Shown piece by piece: positions 8,493 through 15,643 of a stretch of 38,324 nucleotides of DNA; the first letter of the stretch is position 1; each line of letters opens with the position of its first letter. A program made the translations under genes and the position numbers. The notes under the pieces are model-generated. The model ran no database searches. It was not told the origin of the DNA and was given only the letters and a program-made list of their open reading frames with translations. The stretch comes from a virus, in the IMG/VR virus record IMGVR_UViG_3300042538_000004, positions 1 through 38,324 of that record, one strand, 5' to 3'.

Positions 8493-9431
8493 CTACTTCG
8501 CGCGGATCAGCAGGTCGTCGGACCCACTGTTGATGTTGAGGCCGAAGCCGATGTCGACGAACAGCTCGTCATTCTCCTCGGCGCGGTCGATGTTGGTGAT
8601 CTGGAGATAGTCGCTCTCGAGCTCGAGGATGTTGCCGGCCTCGGTGCCGTGGACCAGGCTGAGCGGAACCTCGTCGCCGATGTCGAGCGCCGTGTAGAAG
8701 TTCTTGGAGCCAAGGGCGGGCGCCTTGCCGCGGATCCGCCCGGTAAGGGCGTGGTTGCCGCGGCTGACGTAATTTTCGCCGACCAGGGCGGTGTAGGCGA
8801 GGTTGGCGCCGTCCTCGAGCGTGAAGCTCTGCAGCGCCAGGGCAAACCCGTCGAGCAGGAACTCGGTGTTTGCGGTGCTGACTTCGACCGGCTCCAGCCA
8901 GCGCGCGTAATCGGCCGCGGCGCCCGGCGCCGTGGCGTCCACGACGGGCGACGCCGGCAGCAGACCGATGCCGTTGAAGGTCATGAACGGATAGCGGCTG
9001 ACGGTGAAGTTGAGGCCGAAGCTGCCGCGAACGCCGAAGGCCCGCGCCCGCTCCACCCCGGTCCAGTGATAGGCGCTGAGCGAAGAGAGAGCAGCGCCGA
9101 CCGCGGCGAACTTCTGCTCGGCATGGGTGTCGGCGAGAAGCGTCGGCGCGGCCATGCCGCAGGCCTGGAGGATCTCCATGAAGGGCGCGGCGGTGCCGGC
9201 GTCACCAGAGCCGGCGAGGTCGAGCTCGAAGCCGAACGTGGCGCGACGGCCGGTGTTGGCGCTCCTGGTGCGGCCGCGGCTCGGCAAGTCGAGCTCGCGG
9301 GCGAGGGTGTCGACCTCGATCGGCTTGGCCGTGAAGCCGCGCGTCACTACGGCGTTCGCTGCCGGCGTCGGCACGGCGTCGGTGCCGTAGACGGCTTCCT
9401 TCTTGAGGAGGATTGTCTTCGGAACGGCCAT
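8493..9431 (-). CDS. major tail tube protein
   Basis: A 312-aa soluble protein beginning MAVPKTILLKKEAVYGTDAV, a typical start for tail tube proteins of B3/D3112-like siphophages. The body is beta-rich with repeated strand patterns such as LTGRIRGKAPALGSKNFYTA, and there is no signal peptide or membrane segment. It sits between the tail terminator and the tail chaperones, exactly where a tube protein is expected. Its ATG overlaps the TAA of the small 63-aa gene. It would polymerise around the tape measure to form the non-contractile tail. Confidence 0.85.
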   Translation of the reverse strand: MAVPKTILLKKEAVYGTDAVPTPAANAVVTRGFTAKPIEVDTLARELDLPSRGRTRSANTGRRATFGFELDLAGSGDAGTAAPFMEILQACGMAAPTLLADTHAEQKFAAVGAALSSLSAYHWTGVERARAFGVRGSFGLNFTVSRYPFMTFNGIGLLPASPVVDATAPGAAADYARWLEPVEVSTANTEFLLDGFALALQSFTLEDGANLAYTALVGENYVSRGNHALTGRIRGKAPALGSKNFYTALDIGDEVPLSLVHGTEAGNILELESDYLQITNIDRAEENDELFVDIGFGLNINSGSDDLLIRAK

Positions 9432-9622
9432 TATTCAGTTCCCTCTTTCGCGGCAGTCTTGGCAGCGGGCGGCGGCGGGGCGAGGGCCGGATCCGGCTTG
9501 CCGGCCAGCGCTCGGATGCGGGCCGGCCCGGAAAGCGGCAGGCCGTGCTTGTCCAGCTCGCGGCCGGCGCCGTCGCGCTTGCGCGGCTGGGTCGGCTCGT
9601 CCTGTGTGACCGTCTTCGTCAT
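9431..9622 (-). CDS. small hypothetical protein in the tail operon
   Basis: A 63-aa Pro/Ala/Lys-rich protein, probably disordered (ends ALAPPPPAAKTAAKEGTE). I accept it because its ATG overlaps the tail terminator stop and its TAA overlaps the tail tube ATG, leaving no other explanation for this 190-base interval. Function unknown. It may be a small scaffold or simply couple translation of the tube gene. Confidence 0.6.
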   Translation of the reverse strand: MTKTVTQDEPTQPRKRDGAGRELDKHGLPLSGPARIRALAGKPDPALAPPPPAAKTAAKEGTE

Positions 9623-10035
9623 TCTGCTGCCTTTCGGATGCGCCGGGCTGTCCTAAACCGGACGCCCCAGCTGACTGTGCTTCCGCCAACGGAAAGGAGG
9701 CGCGCGCCGGCAAAGTCGCACGCGCGCGAGGCTTCGGCCGGCGTCCAGCCTGCCAGCGCATCGATCAGCAGCTGCTCCTGGTCGGCGATGCCTTCGGAGA
9801 CGGAATCCTCCCGCCTGGCTGCGCCGTCGATCATTGCCACCACCATGAAGGTGGAGGTCACCAGCTGCGCATGGATCCCGGTGCTGTCGTTCGGTGAGGC
9901 GTCGCTTCCTTCAGGCACGACGAAATATTGAGGCAGGCTCCCCGGCTGCTTCTCCAGGCCGGCGAGTTCTAGCGCGCCATAAACCCGCCTCAGCCCCGCG
10001 CCCTTCAGGCGCTCGACGATCGGTGAGAGCTTCAT
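9619..10035 (-). CDS. tail terminator-like protein (Mu gp37 position)
   Basis: A 138-aa protein with the start pattern KLSPIVERLKGAGLRRVYGA and the ending GGSTVSWGVRFRTARRIRKA. I recognise this from gp37-like tail terminator proteins in Mu-related siphophages. Terminators form a hexameric ring that stops tube growth and joins the tail to the head. It lies between gpG and the tail tube gene, consistent with that role. Stop/start overlaps occur on both sides. Confidence 0.75.
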   Translation of the reverse strand: MKLSPIVERLKGAGLRRVYGALELAGLEKQPGSLPQYFVVPEGSDASPNDSTGIHAQLVTSTFMVVAMIDGAARREDSVSEGIADQEQLLIDALAGWTPAEASRACDFAGARLLSVGGSTVSWGVRFRTARRIRKAAE

Positions 10036-10538
10036 GCGCCGCGGCCTCCCAGTGCGTCACCGAGATGCTCGCGAAGGATCTCGACGATCGTGCGGCGGTT
10101 CACCTCGTCGAAGCCGAGATACTCGCGCGCCGGGATCGTCACACTGGCAACGATGCGGCCGCCGAAGCTCAGCGCCTTCTTCACCTTCGGCCGGATCGTG
10201 CCGCCGAGCTGGTGTATCGCGGCATAAATGGCGGCACCGCCGGACGCCTCGGGACCGGCGGCCGCATAGTCGCGATCCCAGTCCGGGCGGATCGAGTTCT
10301 TGAGGTCGCCGGAGAGCTGCAGCGTCTTCTCGCCGGGATTATCAAGCACCCGCTTCGAAGGCTTCCAAGGCTTCCCGTCGGGCCCTCGCTCATCCTCGAA
10401 GCGCTTGCTCGTCGTCAGAGCGAGGTGGTTGGCGATGTCCTGCATCGCCGGCGTCAGGTCGGCGCCGGCAGCGATCGTGCGGCCAAGCGCGGCCGAGATG
10501 TTCTCCTCGAGCTCGAGCGAGATGACCAGGCCAGCCAT
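10032..10538 (-). CDS. G: virion morphogenesis protein (Mu gpG type)
   Basis: A 168-aa protein with the hallmark segment RFEDERGPDGKPWKPSKRVL followed by LQLSGDLKNSIR and a late IPAREYLGFDE motif. These are typical of the phage virion morphogenesis family (PF05069), to which Mu gpG belongs; it is thought to act in head-tail joining or tail completion. In Mu gpG lies next to MuF, but here it follows gp36 in the other late operon. The ATG overlaps the upstream TAA (TAATG). Confidence 0.88.
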   Translation of the reverse strand: MAGLVISLELEENISAALGRTIAAGADLTPAMQDIANHLALTTSKRFEDERGPDGKPWKPSKRVLDNPGEKTLQLSGDLKNSIRPDWDRDYAAAGPEASGGAAIYAAIHQLGGTIRPKVKKALSFGGRIVASVTIPAREYLGFDEVNRRTIVEILREHLGDALGGRGA

Positions 10539-11260
10539 TAGTAGCTGTCCAGCTCGCCGGCGCCGTAGCGCCGCTGCCCCGGGTTGAGCAGGATCGGCGT
10601 GGTCGACGGCGCCGGCGCGGCCGGGCTGAGCGTCGGCAGTGTCAGCCTTCCGTCGGCCAGGCGTTCCAGGATCCTGAGGCCCGCCTTGCCCTGCTCCGCC
10701 ACGCCCTCCGGCGCCCCTCGCGGGTAAAGCCTGGCGCGGACCATGTCGGCGATCGCCGTCTTCACCACCTCCGGCACCTCGGCCAGCGGCACCGCGAAGC
10801 GACCCGCGAGATAGGCATCGGCGACCGACTGGACGGCGGCGAGCGCGCTCACCAGGAACTGGCGATCGATCCGGCCGGAGCCGTCCTGGTCCGTCATCCG
10901 GACTGCCTCCTCAAGGCCAAAGCGGTCGACGAACTCGCCGATCGAGAGGTAAGCGGCGCCGCCGTCCGGCATCGCCCACTCGCGGTCGAGGACGGCGACT
11001 TCCATCTCACCCTCGCGCTCCTCGCCGGCCGCCGTGGTGACCCGTGCGGTGACGAGGTAGCGCTCGCCGTCCGTGCCGCCCTCGATCGTCACGAACAGCA
11101 TGCCCGCGGTGAGCGTGCCGGCGACCACCAGGGCGGCGCTGCCGGCGACGAGCTCGCGCGCTGCGGACGACACCTCGATGATCGCGGCGATCGCGCCGCC
11201 GCCGACGAACGGGAGCTCGCGCTTCAATGCCTCTGAAGGCTGCTTGATCAGGACTTGCAT
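10538..11260 (-). CDS. Mu gp36-like protein (DUF1320) with an extra N-terminal domain
   Basis: The ATG at 11260 (MQVLIKQPSE) gives 240 aa; the longer open frame upstream begins inside the small membrane gene and is a poor start. The C-terminal half, from YLSIGEFVDRFGLEEAVRMT through the helices ending near ILERLADGRLTLP, is DUF1320 (Mu gp36), a head-completion or connector protein. The first 105 residues form a separate beta-rich region (ALVVAGTLTAGMLFVTIEGG), and Mu gp36 itself corresponds only to the C-terminal part. The extra domain could be a fused structural or decoration element. A Pro-rich tail follows the DUF. Confidence 0.8.
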   Translation of the reverse strand: MQVLIKQPSEALKRELPFVGGGAIAAIIEVSSAARELVAGSAALVVAGTLTAGMLFVTIEGGTDGERYLVTARVTTAAGEEREGEMEVAVLDREWAMPDGGAAYLSIGEFVDRFGLEEAVRMTDQDGSGRIDRQFLVSALAAVQSVADAYLAGRFAVPLAEVPEVVKTAIADMVRARLYPRGAPEGVAEQGKAGLRILERLADGRLTLPTLSPAAPAPSTTPILLNPGQRRYGAGELDSY

Positions 11261-11267
11261 GTCGGTT

Positions 11268-11438
11268 TCATCCCAGGAGCGAGGAGGCGATGGCGAAGGT
11301 CCAGGCGAGCACGGCCGAGGCGGTGAGGCCGGCCGAGACACCCTCGCCGAAGTAGAGGCCGCGGGCGGTCCCGGGCATGAAGTCGGTCTGCCAGCTGATC
11401 GCAGCCAGTGAGGTGAGAAGGGCGGCCAGCTGGATCAT
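11268..11438 (-). CDS. 56-aa membrane protein
   Basis: A short gene starting with the ATG at 11438, which overlaps the TGA of the upstream hydrolase-like gene (ATGA), and ending at TGA 11268-11270, seven bases before the gp36 start. It begins MIQLAALLTSLAAISW and has a second hydrophobic stretch, LTASAVLAWTFAIASSLL, suggesting two membrane helices in a hairpin joined by a short loop. Function unknown. Two-helix proteins of this size can be holins, but a position inside the head/tail operon is unusual for one. Perfect coupling and high third-position G+C support it as real. Confidence 0.65.
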   Translation of the reverse strand: MIQLAALLTSLAAISWQTDFMPGTARGLYFGEGVSAGLTASAVLAWTFAIASSLLG

Positions 11439-13213
11439 GCGACCTCAAACATCCGCGCCCGATCGGTCGCGAACCAGGGATCGTTGAGATCGGCCAGGTT
11501 GGCGCCGGCCTGGACGTTGGCTGCAGGTCCCTGCATCCAAAGGAAGGGCGCCACACCGTTGATGACGCCGCCATATTCATGGAAGCGCGGCATTCCGGTC
11601 ACGCTGTCGCGGACTCCGTCGATCACGATATCGCTCGAGATGTCGAGATCGCCTTCGGCCAGCCACATGGCAACGAAGTCCTTGGAGTAGCCGGTGCCGG
11701 AATAATCCTCGGTGTTCTGGGCGGCTTGGGCCTGCAGCAGGGTATGAAGCGTCGTCGCCCCTGTCGGACAGATCATCAACGCTTCATCGTCGGCGGCGAG
11801 CAGCGCCGCGTTGCTCTGCAGCGCGAGCTTATCGACGCGCGATTGCTGGACCTTGCTCCCGGCGGTCGTCCGCGCCTTGAACGCCATGCAGCGGACGTTG
11901 GCGTTGCTGGTGAGGATCTGCTGGTTGCCGTCCAGGTTAACGATGTTCGTCGTGTTGCCGGCGTTGCGGATGAGGAACTCGGAGACGTTGGTAGTCTTCA
12001 GGTTGAGCCGCAGCCCCGCCGTGTTGCCGAGATTGACCATGCCCTTGGTGACGGCGCCGTCCTGGGTCAGCTTCCGCATGAAGATGAACCCGGTGAACAC
12101 CCTGGAGGCGTTGGTGACCAGCGCCAGCGGCCCTTCCTTCACCAGGTAATCGGCGGCGCCACACCTCACCTTTCGCGGCGTCGGATTGGCAGTGTCGATC
12201 GGATAGCCGCGTATCCTGGAGACGGCATAGAGGCCGCCCTTCTCGACGCGGATCGGCAGATCGTAATAGCCGTAGATCAGCGGATTGACGGAGGCGCGCC
12301 GCACCTTGAGCGCGCCGCCTTCGATCGCGACGCTGAAATCCGGATCCGCCGGGACCAGGCTGACCGTGCAGTCCGCCAGGCCGCCGGCGCTCGAGGGATG
12401 GTGCGGAACGTCCAGCACCAAGGCGCCATTGGTGATACGAGCTCCGGCGCCGGTATTTTGTGCGAGCTTCTGGTCGCAGACGAGGGGCAGGATGCCCTGC
12501 AGCGCGGCCGCGAAGCGCCGGCGCACCTTGCCGAGTTCGATGTTCCCGAGATTGTTGCAGTGGGCCGCGTCGATCTGCAGCGATGCCGGAACCTCGTCAA
12601 TCACCTGGTTGGCGATGTCGGTGGGATCGAGTGTCGCATAGAAGCGGAACGTCAGCCCCATATCCCAGACCTTGCCCGGGTAGAGGCCGGCCAGCTTCCG
12701 GTTCGTCGCTTTGATCCTGGTGTTGTCGAACGAGCCCGAATGAGCGTTTTCGTCATTGTGCTTGTTGCAGAACAGCACGTTGGCATGGCCGAGATAGCCG
12801 AGAATGACGGCCGCATTGGCAGCGATCGTGTTCTCGGGATTGATAACGCCGGCCTCGTAATGGCCGGCGAGCTGCAGCACGGTCGGCGCAGCCTTCACCC
12901 TGGCGCTGGCGGCGTTGACGATCGCCGCGACGCCGGTCGAGTTCTGGCCGCCGGATCCGCCATTGTAGATGATGACCCCGCCGACGCCGGGAGGGGCGCC
13001 GCTGGTGGCGGGCCAATAAGTTCCGCCCGTGGTCAGGCTGTTCGCCAGGTGCTTCGATGGCGCATCGGTTCCCGAAGCTCCGGCCTCGGTGCTCGATCCG
13101 AAGTGGCCCATGTCGGTTGTGACCGCGAAGATGCCGAGCTCGACCGCGGCCGGCAGCGCATCTGCTGTTCGCCGTCTGACGGCGAAGCTTACGGAAAAGC
13201 CGAAGGCCCGCAC
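11435..13213 (-). CDS. SGNH-hydrolase-like virion protein
   Basis: A 592-aa protein with a GTG start. Residues 39-45 (GSSTEAG) resemble SGNH block I with the nucleophile Ser, 83-89 (NGGSGGQ) fit block II, 152-155 (HNDE) resembles the block III Asn-Asp, and DAAH at 215-218 fits the block V Asp-x-x-His pair. This is a weak but ordered match to the GDSL/SGNH esterase fold. Residues after about 240 are beta-rich (GGALKVRRASVNPLIYGYYD and later strands) and may be a lectin-type domain. The gene lies between capsid-type genes and gp36, so the product may decorate the head or act on surface polysaccharide. Alternatively, it could be a purely structural fibre with a dead hydrolase fold. Confidence 0.6.
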   Translation of the reverse strand: MRAFGFSVSFAVRRRTADALPAAVELGIFAVTTDMGHFGSSTEAGASGTDAPSKHLANSLTTGGTYWPATSGAPPGVGGVIIYNGGSGGQNSTGVAAIVNAASARVKAAPTVLQLAGHYEAGVINPENTIAANAAVILGYLGHANVLFCNKHNDENAHSGSFDNTRIKATNRKLAGLYPGKVWDMGLTFRFYATLDPTDIANQVIDEVPASLQIDAAHCNNLGNIELGKVRRRFAAALQGILPLVCDQKLAQNTGAGARITNGALVLDVPHHPSSAGGLADCTVSLVPADPDFSVAIEGGALKVRRASVNPLIYGYYDLPIRVEKGGLYAVSRIRGYPIDTANPTPRKVRCGAADYLVKEGPLALVTNASRVFTGFIFMRKLTQDGAVTKGMVNLGNTAGLRLNLKTTNVSEFLIRNAGNTTNIVNLDGNQQILTSNANVRCMAFKARTTAGSKVQQSRVDKLALQSNAALLAADDEALMICPTGATTLHTLLQAQAAQNTEDYSGTGYSKDFVAMWLAEGDLDISSDIVIDGVRDSVTGMPRFHEYGGVINGVAPFLWMQGPAANVQAGANLADLNDPWFATDRARMFEVA

Positions 13214-13217
13214 CGGA

Positions 13218-13547
13218 TCAGGCGGAAACCGCCGCGATCACCGCGATCTTCTCGCCAGCGGCGATGCCGATGACGTGCTCGCCCTTGTCGAAGAACTCCG
13301 ACTTATTGTCGGAGCCGTCTGCGACCGCGACCGTGTTGTCCGTTCCCTCCGGCGGCGCGTAGACCAGGATCCTGCAGCTCGCCGACAGGGTGAGGCGCGC
13401 GTAGCGGGACTTCAGCGGCGCAGCATTCGATCGGGCGGCCGCGCCGATCGCGACCGACTGGACCCCCAGCGGCGGACGCTTGAACACATCGACAGGGCCG
13501 TCGGCATCGCCGTAGCGCTCATCGAAGAAGGAGATCTCGGCTGCCAT
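13218..13547 (-). CDS. small head-module protein
   Basis: I choose the ATG at 13547 (109 aa, MAAEISFFDERYGDADG) because GAGGA sits at the correct distance; the longer frame overlaps the upstream gene without a ribosome site. The protein is soluble and beta-rich (SRYARLTLSASCRILVYAPP), ending in short strands (HVIGIAAGEKIAVIAAV). Family not recognised. Size, fold style and position after the capsid genes suit a decoration or head-fibre base protein. Confidence 0.6.
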   Translation of the reverse strand: MAAEISFFDERYGDADGPVDVFKRPPLGVQSVAIGAAARSNAAPLKSRYARLTLSASCRILVYAPPEGTDNTVAVADGSDNKSEFFDKGEHVIGIAAGEKIAVIAAVSA

Positions 13548-13548
13548 G

Positions 13549-13821
13549 CTAGTTCCTCGATCGGCGGTGACGCCGGCGGGTGCGCCGGCTGATGTGGAGG
13601 CGGTTCGCCCGGAGCTGGCGACGATCGGGTGGGTTCTTTGAGCGGCGGTACCGCGGAGCCGCCTGAGCAAGCGACAACCTGCGCCGACCAATACGCTGCG
13701 GTCGCACGTCCAGAGCCCCGCCCATGGCCGGCAGCCCAGGCATCGCAGCGAGCACCGCAGCGGGCGCCACGAACAGCACCGATGCTGCCAGCATCAATCC
13801 GCGGTTGAAGAAGCCCCTCAT
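13549..13821 (-). CDS. small secreted Arg-rich protein
   Basis: A 90-aa protein with a clear signal peptide: positive start MRGFFNR, hydrophobic core LMLAASVLFVAPAAVLAA, then a mature part rich in arginine ending RRTRRRHRRSRN. No lipobox cysteine is present, which argues against an Rz1-type lipoprotein. Its ATG overlaps the stop of the next upstream gene. A basic exported peptide inside a head operon is odd; envelope interaction or a lysis helper role is a guess. The basic tail could also be a chance translation of G+C-rich DNA, so reality is moderately supported. Confidence 0.45.
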   Translation of the reverse strand: MRGFFNRGLMLAASVLFVAPAAVLAAMPGLPAMGGALDVRPQRIGRRRLSLAQAAPRYRRSKNPPDRRQLRANRLHISRRTRRRHRRSRN

Positions 13822-14147
13822 ATCGAGTTGTCCTCCAGCACGGCCGGCGCGGGCGGCGCGGCGGCGGCCTCGGCGGCCTCGATGTAGCTGGCGAGATCCT
13901 GCTGGCCGATCTGGTAGGAGGAACAGATCGCCGCCACCGCCGGCTTGTGTGCCTCGGGCAGCTTAGCGAAGAGCGCTGCGGCCTTCGCCGGCTCCTCGTC
14001 CTGCAGCTGCTCGAGGAAGCCGATGCGGCAGATGCCGATGGCCTGGGCGAAGTCGATCGCCGGCGCCATCGCTGGCGTCTCAATCGGCGTGGCAGCCGGC
14101 CCGATCGCCAGCAGCGCGACGGTTGCGGCAAGCTTTCCCCCCAGCAT
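13818..14147 (-). CDS. small secreted helical protein
   Basis: A 109-aa protein with an N-terminal signal-like segment (KLAATVALLAIGPAATP) and a helical mature part containing ICRIGFLEQLQDEEPAKAAA and a second Cys in VAAICSSYQIGQQDLASYIE. The two cysteines could form a disulphide after export. Family unknown. The start is four bases after the stop of the gp35-like gene, and its stop overlaps the next ATG, so three genes are chained. A periplasmic function during lysis or superinfection control is possible but unproven. Confidence 0.55.
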   Translation of the reverse strand: MLGGKLAATVALLAIGPAATPIETPAMAPAIDFAQAIGICRIGFLEQLQDEEPAKAAALFAKLPEAHKPAVAAICSSYQIGQQDLASYIEAAEAAAAPPAPAVLEDNSI

Positions 14148-14150
14148 AGG

Positions 14151-14522
14151 TCAGCCCTCCGCCTTCTCGGCCGCGGCCTTCTCGATCGCGCCGATCAGCT
14201 TCTCCGGGGTCTTGAGCAGCGCCCAACCCTTGATCTTCGCAGCCTTGGCCGTGGCCTGCAGCTCCTCGAGCGACTGCTCGGCGAGCGGCTTCGGCTCGCT
14301 GGCCGACGGCGGCGGCGGTGGAGGAGGCGGCGGCGGTGGAGGAGGCGGCGGCGGTGGAGGCGGCGGCGGAGCTGGGCGCCGGGCGGGAGCCTCAGCCTTG
14401 GCGAGCGCGTCGATCGCCACCAGGGCGTCACCCTCGGCCTTGCTCAGCTCGATCGTTTCGCCGGGCGCGACCAGCTCGTCGCCGCCCTGGTCGAGCGGCG
14501 TGATGACCTTGTAAAATGGCAT
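14151..14522 (-). CDS. Mu gp35-like protein with a polyproline tract
   Basis: I choose the ATG at 14522 (MPFYKVITPLDQGG, 123 aa); GGAG lies eight bases upstream. An N-terminal beta-rich region (ELVAPGETIELSKAEGDALV) resembles FluMu N-terminal domains. About 21 consecutive prolines follow, encoded by near-repeats of an 18-base unit. The C-terminus, LEELQATAKAAKIKGWALLK onward, looks like a HeH/Rho-N-like helix-extended-loop-helix. The position directly after the major capsid gene is that of Mu gp35. The proline run should need elongation factor P for efficient translation and may hold the two domains apart. Repeat slippage could vary its length between relatives. Confidence 0.65.
   Translation of the reverse strand: MPFYKVITPLDQGGDELVAPGETIELSKAEGDALVAIDALAKAEAPARRPAPPPPPPPPPPPPPPPPPPPPPSASEPKPLAEQSLEELQATAKAAKIKGWALLKTPEKLIGAIEKAAAEKAEG
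14274..14366 (-). repeat. CGG/TGG/AGG triplet repeat encoding polyproline
   Basis: On the plus strand the segment is built of GGC, GGT and GGA triplets arranged in about three copies of an 18-base unit (three or four CGG, then TGG, then two AGG). It encodes the proline run of the gp35-like protein on the minus strand. Unequal exchange or slippage in such a tract could change protein length in frame. Confidence 0.7.
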
Positions 14523-14554
14523 GGCAGGATCTCCGGAGAGAGGCTGGAGAACTA

Positions 14555-14584
14555 CCGGGCGGAGCGGGATGATGCTCCGCCCGG
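14555..14584 (-). promoter_or_regulatory. 11-bp perfect hairpin downstream of the capsid gene
   Basis: The arms CCGGGCGGAGC (14555-14565) and GCTCCGCCCGG (14574-14584) are perfectly complementary with an 8-base loop. The hairpin lies in the gap between the major capsid stop and the gp35-like start. No T-run follows on the minus strand, so an RNA-stabilising or processing element is more likely than a simple terminator. Confidence 0.7.
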
Positions 14585-14604
14585 CTCCCAGGCGGCGATG
14601 GGAC

Positions 14605-15534
14605 TTAGACTGCGGCCTGGAACAGGAAGCCAGCGTCGGCGCCGACGATCTCCGGCGACCATTCGTCGAAGACGTCGTTGAGCCAGCTGCGCACGCCCTT
14701 CTCGTAATAGGCGGGCTCGACGAACGGGTGGCCCAGCAGGCGATAGGTGTAGCCGAAGGCCGGAACGCGCATGCCCTCGGTTCCCTTGCCGGGAACGAAG
14801 GCAAGGATCGCGTCGTCCCCCCAAACGTCGAAGGAGACGTTCTGGTCGTCGTCATAGATCATGTCGCCGACCAGGACGCGGGCGACATTGAAATACTGGG
14901 CCAGCATCTCGTCGGAGATCGTGTCCGACTTGGTGTGCTTGAAGCGGTCGACGATCGTGGGGTGGAGGCGCAGCGCGGCCGCTACGGTCGCGCCCAGCGC
15001 CAGCGTGTTCGGCCGGCGGCCGGTCCGCTTGCGAATGACCTCCTTGGCGTCCTCGACGGCCTTGCCGGGATTGGAGGCCGGGTCCGACCACTTGGCCGCG
15101 CCGGCCAGCGCCACCTTATTGGTGTTGGCATAGGTGGCGGCGTTGCGGGCGGCCGTGGCCTGGCTGATCTCGCGGTCGAGGCCGATCACGTTCAGCACCG
15201 TGTTGACGCCCTCGGTAAGGAGGTCAATGCCGGGGACCTCGGCGGCCTCCTGCATGTGCTCGACCGGCGTGGTGGCGCCGAGCGCGCGCTGGATGAGCGC
15301 CACCGGCTTGCCGTCATAGCCGACACTGATGCGCGCGATCGCAGTGCCGGGCGCACGGATGATCTTGGGCCGCTTGAAGGCGGTGCGATCGAACTCGATC
15401 CGCTTCGCCTGCCGGGTCGGCATGTTGACGATCGGCAGCAGCAGATCGCCGATATAGCCATCCTGCGTGTAGCCGCGGGCGTGGTTGGTGAGGATCGGGT
15501 CGACGACCCGCGCCTGGGAGGTGCTCATGTTCAT
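14605..15534 (-). CDS. major capsid protein
   Basis: A 309-aa protein with the capsid-type pattern VDPILTNHARGYTQDGYIGD at the N-terminus, DREISQATAARNAATYANTN near the middle and FGYTYRLLGHPFVEPAYYEK near the end. I recognise this from major capsid proteins of Mu-related phages; the HK97 fold is inferred. The gene is flanked by strong RNA hairpins on both sides, separating it from its operon neighbours, unlike the overlapping genes elsewhere. The order protease/scaffold, cement, capsid matches a classic head module. A nearby Met at residue 3 is an alternative start. Confidence 0.88.
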   Translation of the reverse strand: MNMSTSQARVVDPILTNHARGYTQDGYIGDLLLPIVNMPTRQAKRIEFDRTAFKRPKIIRAPGTAIARISVGYDGKPVALIQRALGATTPVEHMQEAAEVPGIDLLTEGVNTVLNVIGLDREISQATAARNAATYANTNKVALAGAAKWSDPASNPGKAVEDAKEVIRKRTGRRPNTLALGATVAAALRLHPTIVDRFKHTKSDTISDEMLAQYFNVARVLVGDMIYDDDQNVSFDVWGDDAILAFVPGKGTEGMRVPAFGYTYRLLGHPFVEPAYYEKGVRSWLNDVFDEWSPEIVGADAGFLFQAAV

Positions 15535-15560
15535 GGTCGTCTTTGCCCTTCGCTCTTGAA

Positions 15561-15600
15561 CGGTTCCGGAAGAGGTCGGTGTCGGCCGCTTCCGGAACCG
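15561..15600 (-). promoter_or_regulatory. 12-bp perfect hairpin upstream of the capsid gene
   Basis: The arms CGGTTCCGGAAG (15561-15572) and CTTCCGGAACCG (15589-15600) pair perfectly around a 16-base loop, between the cement gene stop and the major capsid ATG. Together with the adjacent hairpin at 15600-15620 it forms a tandem structure that the capsid mRNA would carry in its leader. Confidence 0.75.
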
Positions 15601-15620
15601 GCGGGAGACGAGCTCCCGCC
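15600..15620 (-). promoter_or_regulatory. 8-bp hairpin after the cement gene
   Basis: GGCGGGAG (15600-15607) and CTCCCGCC (15613-15620) pair around a 5-base loop. No U-tract follows, so it is not an obvious rho-independent terminator; attenuation or mRNA stability is the likelier use. Confidence 0.65.
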
Positions 15621-15643
15621 AGCATGGCCAAGGTGAGCCGGCG

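Noticed and set aside
11579-13273. 564-aa plus-strand frame opposite the SGNH-like gene
   Set aside because: Antisense frame of low quality sequence (many Arg/Asp/Gly), against operon direction.
13945-14681. Long plus-strand frames over the gp35-like gene with polyglycine or polyarginine runs
   Set aside because: They are antisense readings of the proline triplet repeat. The minus-strand frame has a ribosome site and fits the operon.
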